Shown: one piece after another, positions 16,825-24,530 of the stretch | Layout: each line of letters opens with the position of its first letter | Numbering within the stretch: the first letter of the stretch is position 1 | Assembly: GCA_942493275.1 (NCBI GenBank) | Contig: OW818687.1 | Location: 2,170,001 to 2,234,000, forward strand | DNA: 64,000 nucleotides | Direction: 5' to 3' | DNA from: G942493275 sp942493275 | GTDB taxonomy: Bacteria; Actinomycetota; Coriobacteriia; Anaerosomatales; PHET01 | Program-made: the position numbers and the translations under genes | Notes under the pieces: generated by a model | What the model saw: the letters and a program-made list of their open reading frames with translations, nothing else | Database searches by the model: none | What the model was told of the DNA's origin: nothing

Positions 16825-17652
16825 TCACTCCGTCGGCGTGCAGCTCGCGTGGTCTCGCACCATCGATAGTAGCTTCAGCCCGTCGCGGTGTGCGCGCTCG
16901 AGAAAGAGCGCCTCGTCATGTACCCCAGAGCGCCGCATCTCCGTCTCGAATGTGAGGAAGTTGTCGTAGGGGGATTCGGCTACTACTCGAACCAACTCAC
17001 CCCAGTCCACCGTGCCAGAGAAGATCGGCCTGTGCTGGTCGGCACTACCGTCGTTGTCGTGCAGGTGCAGTGAGATGAGGCGCTCCTTCACTGAGTCGAG
17101 ATGGTGGAGCCCCATCCCTCCGATGTTTCCGTGACCTGAGTCGTAGCACAGTCCCAGAAAGTCCGGCTCGTACTCCGAGAACAGCTCGCGAATCCCAAGG
17201 AACTGGTCGTTGGCTCGATTCTCGACCGCGATCCTGACGGACCTCGTCATGCAGTATTCCTCAAGCTCGTCCAACGATTTCCTGAGCTGGCTCCACGCAT
17301 CGCGGTTAGCAGGGTTCGTGGGGGGCGTATGAACCACAATCACCGAACCACCCAGAACCGTGCACATGTCGACACGGTTCTTTATGATCTCGACACCAGC
17401 TAGCCGCTGGTACTCGACGGTTGAGTACCAATTCTTCTCGGCGCCTGCGGGAGCGTGGATGTCGTAGAGCGAAAGAGCCAAGCGGTTCAGGAGTTGCTCG
17501 ATGTGCCTGATTTCTGGCTCGGTGTAGATGAAGTCGTGCCTCCAGTGGTGGATCCACTGAATGTTCCGAAAGCCTGCTTCCGCGATCTTTGTCAGGGCGG
17601 GTTCGGCGTTGCCAGTGTCGCCGGCGTAGTCCGTTGCCATTGCGAGTTCCAT
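16825..17652 (-). CDS. Sugar phosphate isomerase/epimerase-like TIM-barrel protein
   Basis: A 275-residue protein of the xylose-isomerase-like/AP-endonuclease-2 superfamily. Supporting motifs are the early strand KIAEAGFRNIQW, VIVVHTPP in mid-protein, IAVENRA, LCYDSGHGNIGG and ISLHLHDNDG; the conserved E, D and H residues would bind a divalent metal. Family members isomerise sugars or cleave nucleic acids; the substrate is unknown. The ATG at 17652 follows AGGAGG at 9-base spacing. Base composition looks less GC-rich than neighbouring genes, and it lies in the repeat-bounded segment after tRNA-Pro, which hints at acquisition. Confidence 0.78.
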   Translation of the reverse strand: MELAMATDYAGDTGNAEPALTKIAEAGFRNIQWIHHWRHDFIYTEPEIRHIEQLLNRLALSLYDIHAPAGAEKNWYSTVEYQRLAGVEIIKNRVDMCTVLGGSVIVVHTPPTNPANRDAWSQLRKSLDELEEYCMTRSVRIAVENRANDQFLGIRELFSEYEPDFLGLCYDSGHGNIGGMGLHHLDSVKERLISLHLHDNDGSADQHRPIFSGTVDWGELVRVVAESPYDNFLTFETEMRRSGVHDEALFLERAHRDGLKLLSMVRDHASCTPTE

Positions 17653-17754
17653 GTACTTAGGCCTCCTGCCTTTGGTGGAGTTGAACATACTCCGAACCTG
17701 AGGCGAGCGGGGCGGGAGCTCGACGCTTCCCGCTCAACGGGACCCAGCAATGCC

Positions 17755-17780
17755 ACGAGGCACCCTTCGGGGTGCCTCGT
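17755..17780. repeat. Terminator-type hairpin (repeat copy 3), not downstream of any visible gene
   Basis: The 26-base element equals the hairpins at 13270 and 16739. With flanks (17745-17784) it matches the tRNA-Pro copy at 38 of 40 bases. It lies in the gap between the divergent isomerase-like gene and the csbD-like gene, so no transcript visibly needs it as a terminator. Confidence 0.75.
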
Positions 17781-17879
17781 TTGCCTCCCAGAGCCCTCAC
17801 GCACCCGGCGCCTCGTGGTCTCGAGTGCACGCCCGGGAATGTACCTGCTATGTGTCCGCGCGACGAAGGAGTGGTCACG

Positions 17880-18152
17880 ATGGGATTCGATGACAAGATC
17901 AAGAACACGGCTGAGGAAGCCGGCGGCAAGGTGAAGGAATGGGTCGGTGACAAGACCGACAACGAACAGCTCGAGGCAGAGGGCAAGCGCGATCAGGCAG
18001 TCGCGAAGACGAAGCAGGCAGTCGGGGCCGTGAAGGACGATCTCGGCGACAAGTTCGACGACGCGCGCGACAGCGTGAGCGAGAAGGTCGGGAATCTGAG
18101 TGACAAAGTGGCCGAGAAGGCAGATGACGTGAAGGATCGGGCAGACAGTTAG
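17880..18152 (+). CDS. CsbD family stress-response protein
   Basis: A 90-residue, highly charged, low-complexity helical protein. The N-terminal GFDDKIKNTAEEAGGKVKEWVGDKTDNEQLEAEGK pattern, given here only as GFDDKIKNTAEEAGGKVKE, is typical of CsbD-like proteins, followed by repeating DK/AKD heptads. CsbD proteins are induced by general stress in many bacteria; their biochemical role is not known. The ATG has AAGGAG 8 bases upstream. It opens a run of small stress-type genes. Confidence 0.85.
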   Translation: MGFDDKIKNTAEEAGGKVKEWVGDKTDNEQLEAEGKRDQAVAKTKQAVGAVKDDLGDKFDDARDSVSEKVGNLSDKVAEKADDVKDRADS

Positions 18153-18215
18153 ACGTGTCGCCCCAGGAGGAGCGCAGCGGCGCGCGAGGTGTTCGAGGTC
18201 TTCGACGGAAAGGAC

Positions 18216-19226
18216 CTAACGGGGTGGCCCTTCGCACGGAATGTGTCCGAGTTCGTCCTTGTCGTTCATGATTTCGATCCCGGCGTGTGTGCCCGTGCCA
18301 CTGAACGCGATCGGTGCACGCCCGCCACGCCGCGAGCGCAGTGTCACTTCGACGGTACCGCCGAGCGATTCCGCAGCGCGCCCCTCCATCGCGCCCAAGA
18401 CAGGCGCCTTCAAGACGAGCGCCTCGTGACCGCGTAGGTGGACGTCGAGTTCCTCATGCTTGTCGGCCAGCATGAGATGAGCCCAGTTGGCCCCAGTCTC
18501 AATGCAGGTGAGCTTCGCCCCACCGTATGTCGCGAACCGGTGCAGGTCGCCGTCGATCAACAGCCCGGCGATGGTGCCGACGAACGCGCCGGTCATCCAC
18601 GGCACCTTTGCCACCGAGATGGTCAGCGAGATGCCCGTGCGGCCGAAGTGGTTTGACTGTGCCCACACCCATGAACTCGGGAAACTGCGACCCCAGTCCT
18701 TCTCGATGTAGCCCCGGCCCCCGTCGAAGTCGATCCGGTCGTCGTCGAGGTCCAGCCACCCCGAGAGACCGTGATCCATCGACAGGACGCCGTGGTAGGT
18801 CTCCATTCTCGGCGCGAACCTGTACCAGCCCATGATGCCCGGGGAGAAGGTGGTGACCGGCCACGGCGTCATTTGGCCGAAGCGCAGCTCCCCGCGAACC
18901 CTCATCGAGCCGTCATCGAGGTCCAACGACATGCGGTCGCAGGAGAAGGTGTTTGGCCCGACGTTGATAGCGAAGCGCGAAGCGGCGTCGGAGCCGAACT
19001 GCTCGGAGGGAAACGCGAAGTAATGCATCTCACCACCGGACGGGACGATCTGCACGAATGCGTGGCACTGCGTGCCGTCCGGCGAGTAGGAGATGCCTGG
19101 GATGACGGCGACGATGCGGCGCCCCGCAGCATCGACTTGCTTGAAGTACCAGCCCTCGAAATAGCGCCGAGTGACGCCTCGCCCTTGGTACTCGGCGGGG
19201 TTCCAGATTCGACGGAGTTTGGACAT
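18216..19226 (-). CDS. Tocopherol cyclase-like (lipocalin-fold) protein
   Basis: The 336-residue protein matches the tocopherol-cyclase-like family: WNPAEYQG, RRYFEGWYFKQVDAAGRRIVAVIPGISY, MGWYRFAPRMETYHGVLSMDH, GYIEKDWGRSFPSSWVWAQSNHF. Bacterial homologues are found widely outside tocopherol producers, often with unknown lipid-related or carotenoid-related roles. No signal peptide is evident. The ATG at 19226 has a poor ribosome site, so the start is less certain. It converges on the csbD-like gene. Confidence 0.8.
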   Translation of the reverse strand: MSKLRRIWNPAEYQGRGVTRRYFEGWYFKQVDAAGRRIVAVIPGISYSPDGTQCHAFVQIVPSGGEMHYFAFPSEQFGSDAASRFAINVGPNTFSCDRMSLDLDDGSMRVRGELRFGQMTPWPVTTFSPGIMGWYRFAPRMETYHGVLSMDHGLSGWLDLDDDRIDFDGGRGYIEKDWGRSFPSSWVWAQSNHFGRTGISLTISVAKVPWMTGAFVGTIAGLLIDGDLHRFATYGGAKLTCIETGANWAHLMLADKHEELDVHLRGHEALVLKAPVLGAMEGRAAESLGGTVEVTLRSRRGGRAPIAFSGTGTHAGIEIMNDKDELGHIPCEGPPR

Positions 19227-19441
19227 GGGCGGCTCGTATCTGTGTGGTCTTGCAGGAACGCCATCTCGACCGGGTGCTGAAGTCGACTGCACCTACTGTT
19301 CCCACTCATAGCGGGCACGAAATCACAGATTTCTGGTTGCCGCGGTGCGCCGGTGCCGAGTCACCCCAACACGCTGCACAGAAGTACTTGGGTAGAAACA
19401 CCAAGGTAGCGCCCTAAGTCCACTCCCAGAAGGAGGACGTG

Positions 19442-19771
19442 ATGGCAGGTCACTTCGAGATCGAGACCCGACCGGACGGGCAGTTCATGTTCAGCCTGAA
19501 AGTAGGCAGTGAGGCCATCCTTACCAGCGAAGCGTATACGACGAAGGCCGCCTGCATGAACGGCATCGATTCAGTGAAGAAGAATGCACCTGATGAGGGC
19601 CGCTACGTGCGCACCGCAACCCCCGACGGAAAGTCCCGATTCGCTCTTGATGCGGCCAATGGCCAGACAATCGGTGCCAGCGGGTACTTCGAGACGGACA
19701 GCGCGCGCGATGACGCCATCGAGTTCGTGATGAAGAACGCTCCGGACGCGGAAGTACAGGACCTGACCTAG
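19442..19771 (+). CDS. YegP-like protein, tandem DUF1508 repeats
   Basis: A 109-residue protein made of two similar ~48-residue repeats. Each has an F-x-x-x-x-x-x-G-x-F-x-F or similar strand, then the SEAYTTKAACMNGIDSVKKNAP or SGYFETDSARDDAIEFVMKN helix. This is the UPF0339/YegP fold. Its function is unknown, though it is often found among stress genes. The ATG follows AAGGAGG at 5 bases. Confidence 0.88.
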   Translation: MAGHFEIETRPDGQFMFSLKVGSEAILTSEAYTTKAACMNGIDSVKKNAPDEGRYVRTATPDGKSRFALDAANGQTIGASGYFETDSARDDAIEFVMKNAPDAEVQDLT

Positions 19772-19820
19772 ACGGCAGGAACCCGCCGAGAGCCGTCAAG
19801 ATCGACCGCTGTGCGGCGAA

Positions 19821-20237
19821 TCACGATTCATGCGCGTCCTCGCGTACGGACTCGCCCTCGCGACCGTCTGTCGCGTGGCTGGCATGCCGATCGTGGATCG
19901 CCTTGAACCTGCCCTCAAGCTCGTTGAGTGTCGCATCATCCATGTTCTCAAGGTTCACGAGGCCCGTCTCGGCGTCCTTGGTGGCCCTGATCAGTTCGTC
20001 CAACTTCAACTGAAGCGCCTTTTGGTCCCTGTTCTGGGCGCTCTGAATGACGAACACCATCAGGAAGGTGACGATCGTGGTGCCCGTGTTGATAACGAGC
20101 TGCCATCTCTCCGAGTAGCCGAAGAACGGCCCCGAGACCGCCCAGAGAACGACCGCACCGGCGGCAATGATGAAGGCATAGGGTGAACCCACGGCAGCGG
20201 ATACCTGCTTGGCCACCTTGGCAAAGAACTCACTCAT
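19821..20237 (-). CDS. Low-affinity iron permease family protein
   Basis: A 138-residue protein with two membrane segments (about residues 20-37 and 48-65) and a soluble tail with heptad-like helices (QNRDQKALQLKLDELIRATKDAETGLVNLE). This matches the bacterial family named after fungal Fet4; direct iron transport by bacterial members is not established. The start has GGAG 7 bases upstream. It lies 26 bases downstream of the hemerythrin gene on the same strand and is probably co-transcribed with it. Confidence 0.8.
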   Translation of the reverse strand: MSEFFAKVAKQVSAAVGSPYAFIIAAGAVVLWAVSGPFFGYSERWQLVINTGTTIVTFLMVFVIQSAQNRDQKALQLKLDELIRATKDAETGLVNLENMDDATLNELEGRFKAIHDRHASHATDGREGESVREDAHES

Positions 20238-20263
20238 GCCGATTCTCCATTCGGGCGCTGTTC

Positions 20264-20713
20264 TCAGCCGCGCTCGGCACGCTTCTCCGTTGCCTCGTAC
20301 TGCTTGAAGAGCTCGTCGAGCTCCTCCTTCGACGCGTGCTTCTCGATCCAGGGGAAGTGCCCGTCTTCTTCCTCGTGCATGTGATGCTCGTTGAGTTCGG
20401 ACAGCACCGCCGCCTTTGCGCTGAACACCTCGCTGTCTGGTTGGAGATCCACGATCTCCCGAAGTACAAGTCGCGCGACGTGGTGTTCCTGGATCGCCTC
20501 AAGGGCGTGCGCGACAGCCTCGGTATCATCCGATCCTCGGATGAAGGCGAAGATCGAGGCCTCCTCTCCGGCCATGTGGGGCAGCAACTCATCCTGCATC
20601 TTCTCTCGCAGGTCGCTGCGGACCTCGGACTTCTCGGCCTTCTTGAGTTGCTTCGCGATCGAGCGCTGCTTCTCGTGGTCCTCGCGGAGATGCGCGATGA
20701 ATGGGTGGGTCAT
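20264..20713 (-). CDS. Hemerythrin domain protein
   Basis: The 149-residue protein has the hemerythrin HHE pattern: an early H-x-x-E-D-H region (FIAHLREDHEKQ), LLPHMAGEEASIF, then EHHVARLVLREI and ELNEHHMHEEEDGHFPW. The spaced His and Glu residues would bind a di-iron centre that senses or stores oxygen or nitric oxide. It heads a two-gene unit with the iron-permease-like gene. A sigma-B-like promoter candidate lies 47 bases upstream. Confidence 0.85.
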   Translation of the reverse strand: MTHPFIAHLREDHEKQRSIAKQLKKAEKSEVRSDLREKMQDELLPHMAGEEASIFAFIRGSDDTEAVAHALEAIQEHHVARLVLREIVDLQPDSEVFSAKAAVLSELNEHHMHEEEDGHFPWIEKHASKEELDELFKQYEATEKRAERG

Positions 20714-20759
20714 CGTCCTTCGCCTCCCAATGCCAACGGCAGACTGCCGTGACGTGGAC

Positions 20760-20786
20760 CTACCCCGGATTGGCTGGACCTCAAAC
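20760..20786 (-). promoter_or_regulatory. Sigma-B-like promoter candidate for the hemerythrin gene
   Basis: On the minus strand GTTTGA (20786-20781) and GGGTAG (20765-20760) are separated by 15 bases (14 if GGGGTA is used). This resembles the GTTTAA-N12-14-GGGWAW consensus of general-stress sigma-B promoters. It is about 50 bases upstream of the hemerythrin ATG. Confidence 0.4.
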
Positions 20787-20845
20787 TGCGTTGATTTGGG
20801 TGCCGCTCACCGTTTCTGGCGCTGATCGTCGTTCCGCAATAGAAC

Positions 20846-20866
20846 GGGGCCCCCGGTGGGGACCCC
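20846..20866. terminator. GC-rich hairpin, probable terminator
   Basis: GGGGCCCCC pairs with GGGGACCCC around a GGT loop (one mismatch). On the plus strand a T-rich tail follows; on the minus strand it lies 37 bases past the end of the 67-residue gene. Its only likely client is that gene. Confidence 0.4.
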
Positions 20867-20902
20867 CTTGTTGCTTCTTCGCGCCATCGCGCAATTCCGG
20901 GA

Positions 20903-21106
20903 CTAACTGAGCCCGTGCTTCTTGTTGTGGGCCCTGCCCCCGACGATCAACCGATTGTTGCGTGAGTTGCGCTGGTCGGTCGCCGCCTGCGCGGCCTCCC
21001 GAGCGCGCTTGCCCTCGAGGGCCGCGCGGAATGATGCGTCGTTGTCACTTCCTGTCGTGCTGTCCGAGAAGGGCCAGTGCTGCGGATTCTTTGGTTCGGA
21101 TGGCAT
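20903..21106 (-). CDS. Small hypothetical protein (67 aa)
   Basis: Not recognised. The product is hydrophilic and basic, with no cysteine, no membrane segment and an alanine-rich middle (SFRAALEGKRAREAAQAATD). A strong ribosome site (GGGAGGTG, 4-5 bases before ATG) argues that it is translated. It sits alone between the hemerythrin unit and the UvrA-like gene. Confidence 0.55.
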   Translation of the reverse strand: MPSEPKNPQHWPFSDSTTGSDNDASFRAALEGKRAREAAQAATDQRNSRNNRLIVGGRAHNKKHGLS

Positions 21107-21284
21107 TGTGCACCTCCCTGGTTCGAATTCGTCGAGAAGAATATTCCCTCAACCGGAATCAACCTGACGCTCGGCGAGCTGTCTTTGACAAGCCGCACCG
21201 CCGCGCGACGCAGAAAGGCCTCGGGGGTGTGGGCATAAACACCTGCGTCACGACCCACAAAATCGCGAAGCAGACGGAGGCACG

Positions 21285-23582
21285 ATGAGCGCAGAACGGA
21301 AGCCCGAGGTGCAGCCGTGCGTGACGCACGCCGCTGACAGCCACGATCTCATCCGAGTGCAGGGCGCGCGCGAGAACAACCTCAAAGACGTCAGCGTCGA
21401 TATCCCAAAACGACGGCTGACGGTCTTCACGGGCGTCTCAGGTTCGGGAAAGAGCTCGCTCGTGTTCAACACGATCGCGGCTGAGTCCAAGCGCCTGATC
21501 AACGAGACCTACAGCACCTTCGTCCAGACCTTCATGCCGACGTTGGCTCGTCCGGAGGTCGATCGCCTTGACGGGCTGACCCCTGCGATCATCGTCGACC
21601 AGGAGCGCATGGGAGCCAACTCGCGGTCCACGGTTGGTACCGCGACCGACGCCCATGCCATGCTGCGGATCCTTTTCAGCCGGCTCGGAGTGCCGAGTGC
21701 AGGCTCCAGTCTCCACTACAGCTTCAATCTCCCGCAGGGCTGGTGCCCGCGCTGTGAGGGTTCCGGTGAGGTCAGCGACATCGACCTCAGCCAGTTGTTC
21801 GATAGCGACAAGTCGCTCGCCGAGGGCGCCCTGACGATACCCGGCTACAAAGTCGGCGGATGGCAGGTGCGTTTCTTCACAGAGTCGGGTTTCGTCGACC
21901 CTGACAAGAAGATCCGCGACTACACCGAGACAGAACTCGCCGACTTCCTGTACAAGGAGCCGACCAAGGTCAAGATGCAGGGCATCAACATGACCTATGA
22001 GGGACTCGTCCCGAAGGTCACCAAGAGCTTCTTGCAAAAGGACCGCGACGCGCTCCAGCCGCATATCCGCACCTTCGTCGAGCGTGCGGTCGCGTTCACG
22101 ACCTGCCCGGAATGTGGCGGAGCACGGCTGAACGAGGTCGCCCGCGCTTCCAAGATCGGCGACGTGAGCATCGCGGATGCAGCGGAGATGCAGATCTCGG
22201 ATCTCTCGGAGTGGCTCAAGACGATCGATGATCCCAGGGTGGCGCCCCTCATGGAGGGGTTGGGGCAGGCGATCGACTCGTTTGTGGATATCGGTCTCGG
22301 ATACCTGTCGCTCGGTCGGGCATCAGGGACTCTTTCGGGCGGTGAGGCGCAGCGAACGAAGATGATCCGGCACCTCGGCTCCAGCCTCACCGACATCACT
22401 TACGTGTTCGACGAGCCCACAGTCGGCCTTCACCCACACGACATCCAGCGCATGAACGTCCTACTGCTGAGCCTGCGCGACAAGGGCAATACGGTTCTGG
22501 TCATCGAGCACAAGCCCGAAGTCATCGAGATCGCCGACCACGTGGTCGACCTGGGTCCGGGCGCAGGGCGTGATGGCGGTGAAATCACCTTCACGGGCGA
22601 CGTTGCCGGACTGCGCGCGTCGGACACGCTGACAGGCAAGCACCTCGACCACCGCGCCCGCCTGAAGCCCTCGACGCGCTCGCCGAGGGGGGCGCTTGAG
22701 ATTCGGGGAGCGTCCGAGCACAACCTGTGCGACGTCGACGTCGACGTCCCGCTCGGCATCCTGACTGTTGTGACGGGCGTCGCCGGGTCGGGCAAGTCGT
22801 CGCTCATCCACGGGAGCCTGCCGGCGTTCGACGGGGTTGTCATGGTCGACCAGTCAGCGATCCGCGGCTCGCGACGCAGCAATCCTGCGACGTACACGGG
22901 CCTCCTCGACGACCTTCGCTCCAAGTTCGCGAAGGCAAACGGCGTCAAACCCGCGTTGTTCAGCGCCAACTCGGAGGGCGCATGCCCGGAGTGCAAGGGC
23001 CTCGGCGTGATCTTTACCGATCTCAGCTTCAACTCGACGGTCGAGACGGTGTGCGAGGTGTGCGGCGGCACGGGGTTCACCGACGAGGTGCTCGAGTACC
23101 GCCTCGACGGCAGGAACATCCACGAGGTGATGTCGATGTCGGTGTCTGAGGCCCACGACTTTCTGTCGAGTGGTCCAGCTCACACGACGCTGTCGCGCAT
23201 GATCGACGTCGGCCTCGGCTACATCACTCTCGGGCAGGCACTCAACACGCTGTCGGGCGGTGAGAGGCAGCGGCTCAAGCTCGCGATCTCGATGGCGAAG
23301 AAGGGAGCCGTCTACGTGCTCGATGAGCCGACGTCGGGTCTGCACCTCGCGGATGTCGACAACCTGCTCGCGATGCTGGACCGGCTCGTGGACGCCGGCA
23401 ACAGCGTCATCGTCATAGAGCACCACCAGGCTGTGATGGCGCACGCCGACTGGATCATCGATCTCGGCCCCGGCGCCGGCCATGACGGCGGTCGCATCGT
23501 GTTCGAGGGCACGCCCGCCGAACTCGTCGCCGCGCGCTCCACGTTGACTGGCGAGCACCTGGCAGCCTACGTCGAGGCCTGA
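21285..23582 (+). CDS. UvrA-like ABC ATPase (short class)
   Basis: The 765-residue protein has two ABC ATPase halves, each with Walker A (GVSGSGKSS near residue 50, GVAGSGKSS near 500), signature (LSGGEAQR, LSGGERQR) and Walker B (VFDEPTVGLHP, VLDEPTSGLHL) motifs. Zinc-ribbon-like CPRCEGSG, CPECGG and CPECKG...CEVCGG pairs are kept. It is about 175 residues shorter than canonical UvrA, the UvrB-binding region appearing reduced or absent, as in UvrA2/DrrC-type proteins linked to resistance to DNA-binding drugs. It is unlikely to be the housekeeping UvrA. Confidence 0.85.
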   Translation: MSAERKPEVQPCVTHAADSHDLIRVQGARENNLKDVSVDIPKRRLTVFTGVSGSGKSSLVFNTIAAESKRLINETYSTFVQTFMPTLARPEVDRLDGLTPAIIVDQERMGANSRSTVGTATDAHAMLRILFSRLGVPSAGSSLHYSFNLPQGWCPRCEGSGEVSDIDLSQLFDSDKSLAEGALTIPGYKVGGWQVRFFTESGFVDPDKKIRDYTETELADFLYKEPTKVKMQGINMTYEGLVPKVTKSFLQKDRDALQPHIRTFVERAVAFTTCPECGGARLNEVARASKIGDVSIADAAEMQISDLSEWLKTIDDPRVAPLMEGLGQAIDSFVDIGLGYLSLGRASGTLSGGEAQRTKMIRHLGSSLTDITYVFDEPTVGLHPHDIQRMNVLLLSLRDKGNTVLVIEHKPEVIEIADHVVDLGPGAGRDGGEITFTGDVAGLRASDTLTGKHLDHRARLKPSTRSPRGALEIRGASEHNLCDVDVDVPLGILTVVTGVAGSGKSSLIHGSLPAFDGVVMVDQSAIRGSRRSNPATYTGLLDDLRSKFAKANGVKPALFSANSEGACPECKGLGVIFTDLSFNSTVETVCEVCGGTGFTDEVLEYRLDGRNIHEVMSMSVSEAHDFLSSGPAHTTLSRMIDVGLGYITLGQALNTLSGGERQRLKLAISMAKKGAVYVLDEPTSGLHLADVDNLLAMLDRLVDAGNSVIVIEHHQAVMAHADWIIDLGPGAGHDGGRIVFEGTPAELVAARSTLTGEHLAAYVEA

Positions 23583-23661
23583 CGCGCGTATGTGGTCGCG
23601 AGCGTGCTGCGCGCTGTATTCTGACGCAGGTGTCTCGGCGACCACTGGAGTGTCCCAGGCG

Positions 23662-24516
23662 ATGGGCTCGAATCGAGCGATGCATAACGAGTACGAGCTG
23701 TTGGACAGCGGCGACGAGCGCAAGCTCGAGCGCTTCGGCGACGTGGTCTTGTCACGCCCGTGCGGGCAGGCGACCTGGGATGCTCAGAGGCCTGACGTCT
23801 GGGCGAGAGCCGCGGCATCCTTCGACCGGGACCACGGATGGCGGACTCATCTCGATGCCGGACTGCCCTCGTGCTGGGACGTTACGATCAACGGCATCAC
23901 GATGAGGCTCAAGCCCACTCCGTCCGGTCATCTCGGTGTGTTTCCGGAGACGCGGTCGTTGTGGGATTGGATCGGCGAGGCTCTCGGATCACTGGACGAG
24001 GGCGGGCTGAGCGTGCTCAACCTGTTCGCCTACTCCGGTGGAGCGACGCTCGCGGCGGCTCGCGCCGGCTGTTCGGTATGCCACGTGGATTCCTCGAAGT
24101 CGATGGTGACACGCGCGCGGGAGAACGCCGGCCTGAACCAACTGGGCGAGGCGCCGATACGATGGATCGTCGAGGACGTCGGCAAGTTCCTGGACCGTGA
24201 GATTCGCCGGGGACGCCGATACGACGCCATCATGCTCGACCCGCCTTCGTTCGGCCGCGGTACCAAGGGGGAGCAATACAGGATCGACAGGGATCTCACC
24301 TCGACTTTGGAGCAGTGCCGGGCGCTGCTGACGACCGACCCGGCGTTCGTGCTTCTCACGTCGCACACACAGGGCGTGACGGCCACGCACCTTGAGAGTC
24401 TGGTGAAGGGCGCGTTCGAGGGCGGCGCCCTGACGTCTGGCAGCATGGAGCTGACCGGAGCCGCCGATGTGCGTCCGGTGAATGATGGATTATGGACACG
24501 CTGGTCCAGGTCATAG
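23662..24516 (+). CDS. Class I SAM-dependent methyltransferase (RlmI/RlmK-like)
   Basis: The protein (284 residues from the chosen ATG) has a Rossmann methyltransferase core: LNLFAYSGGATLAAARAG binds SAM, CHVDSSKSMVTRARENAGLN is the acidic-loop region, and LDPPSFGRGTKGE is the catalytic DPPS loop. This is close to COG1092-type 23S rRNA methyltransferases, but the N-terminal PUA domain is missing, so the target is uncertain. The start could also be 23680 (6 codons later); neither has a strong ribosome site. It lies 79 bases after the UvrA-like gene and 14 bases before a flavoprotein gene. Confidence 0.78.
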   Translation: MGSNRAMHNEYELLDSGDERKLERFGDVVLSRPCGQATWDAQRPDVWARAAASFDRDHGWRTHLDAGLPSCWDVTINGITMRLKPTPSGHLGVFPETRSLWDWIGEALGSLDEGGLSVLNLFAYSGGATLAAARAGCSVCHVDSSKSMVTRARENAGLNQLGEAPIRWIVEDVGKFLDREIRRGRRYDAIMLDPPSFGRGTKGEQYRIDRDLTSTLEQCRALLTTDPAFVLLTSHTQGVTATHLESLVKGAFEGGALTSGSMELTGAADVRPVNDGLWTRWSRS

Positions 24517-24530
24517 AGGGCGGGTGCTGA

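Noticed and set aside
13262..17884. Integrase or transposase expected for an island at tRNA-Pro
   Set aside because: None is encoded in the segment; only the repeats suggest insertion history.
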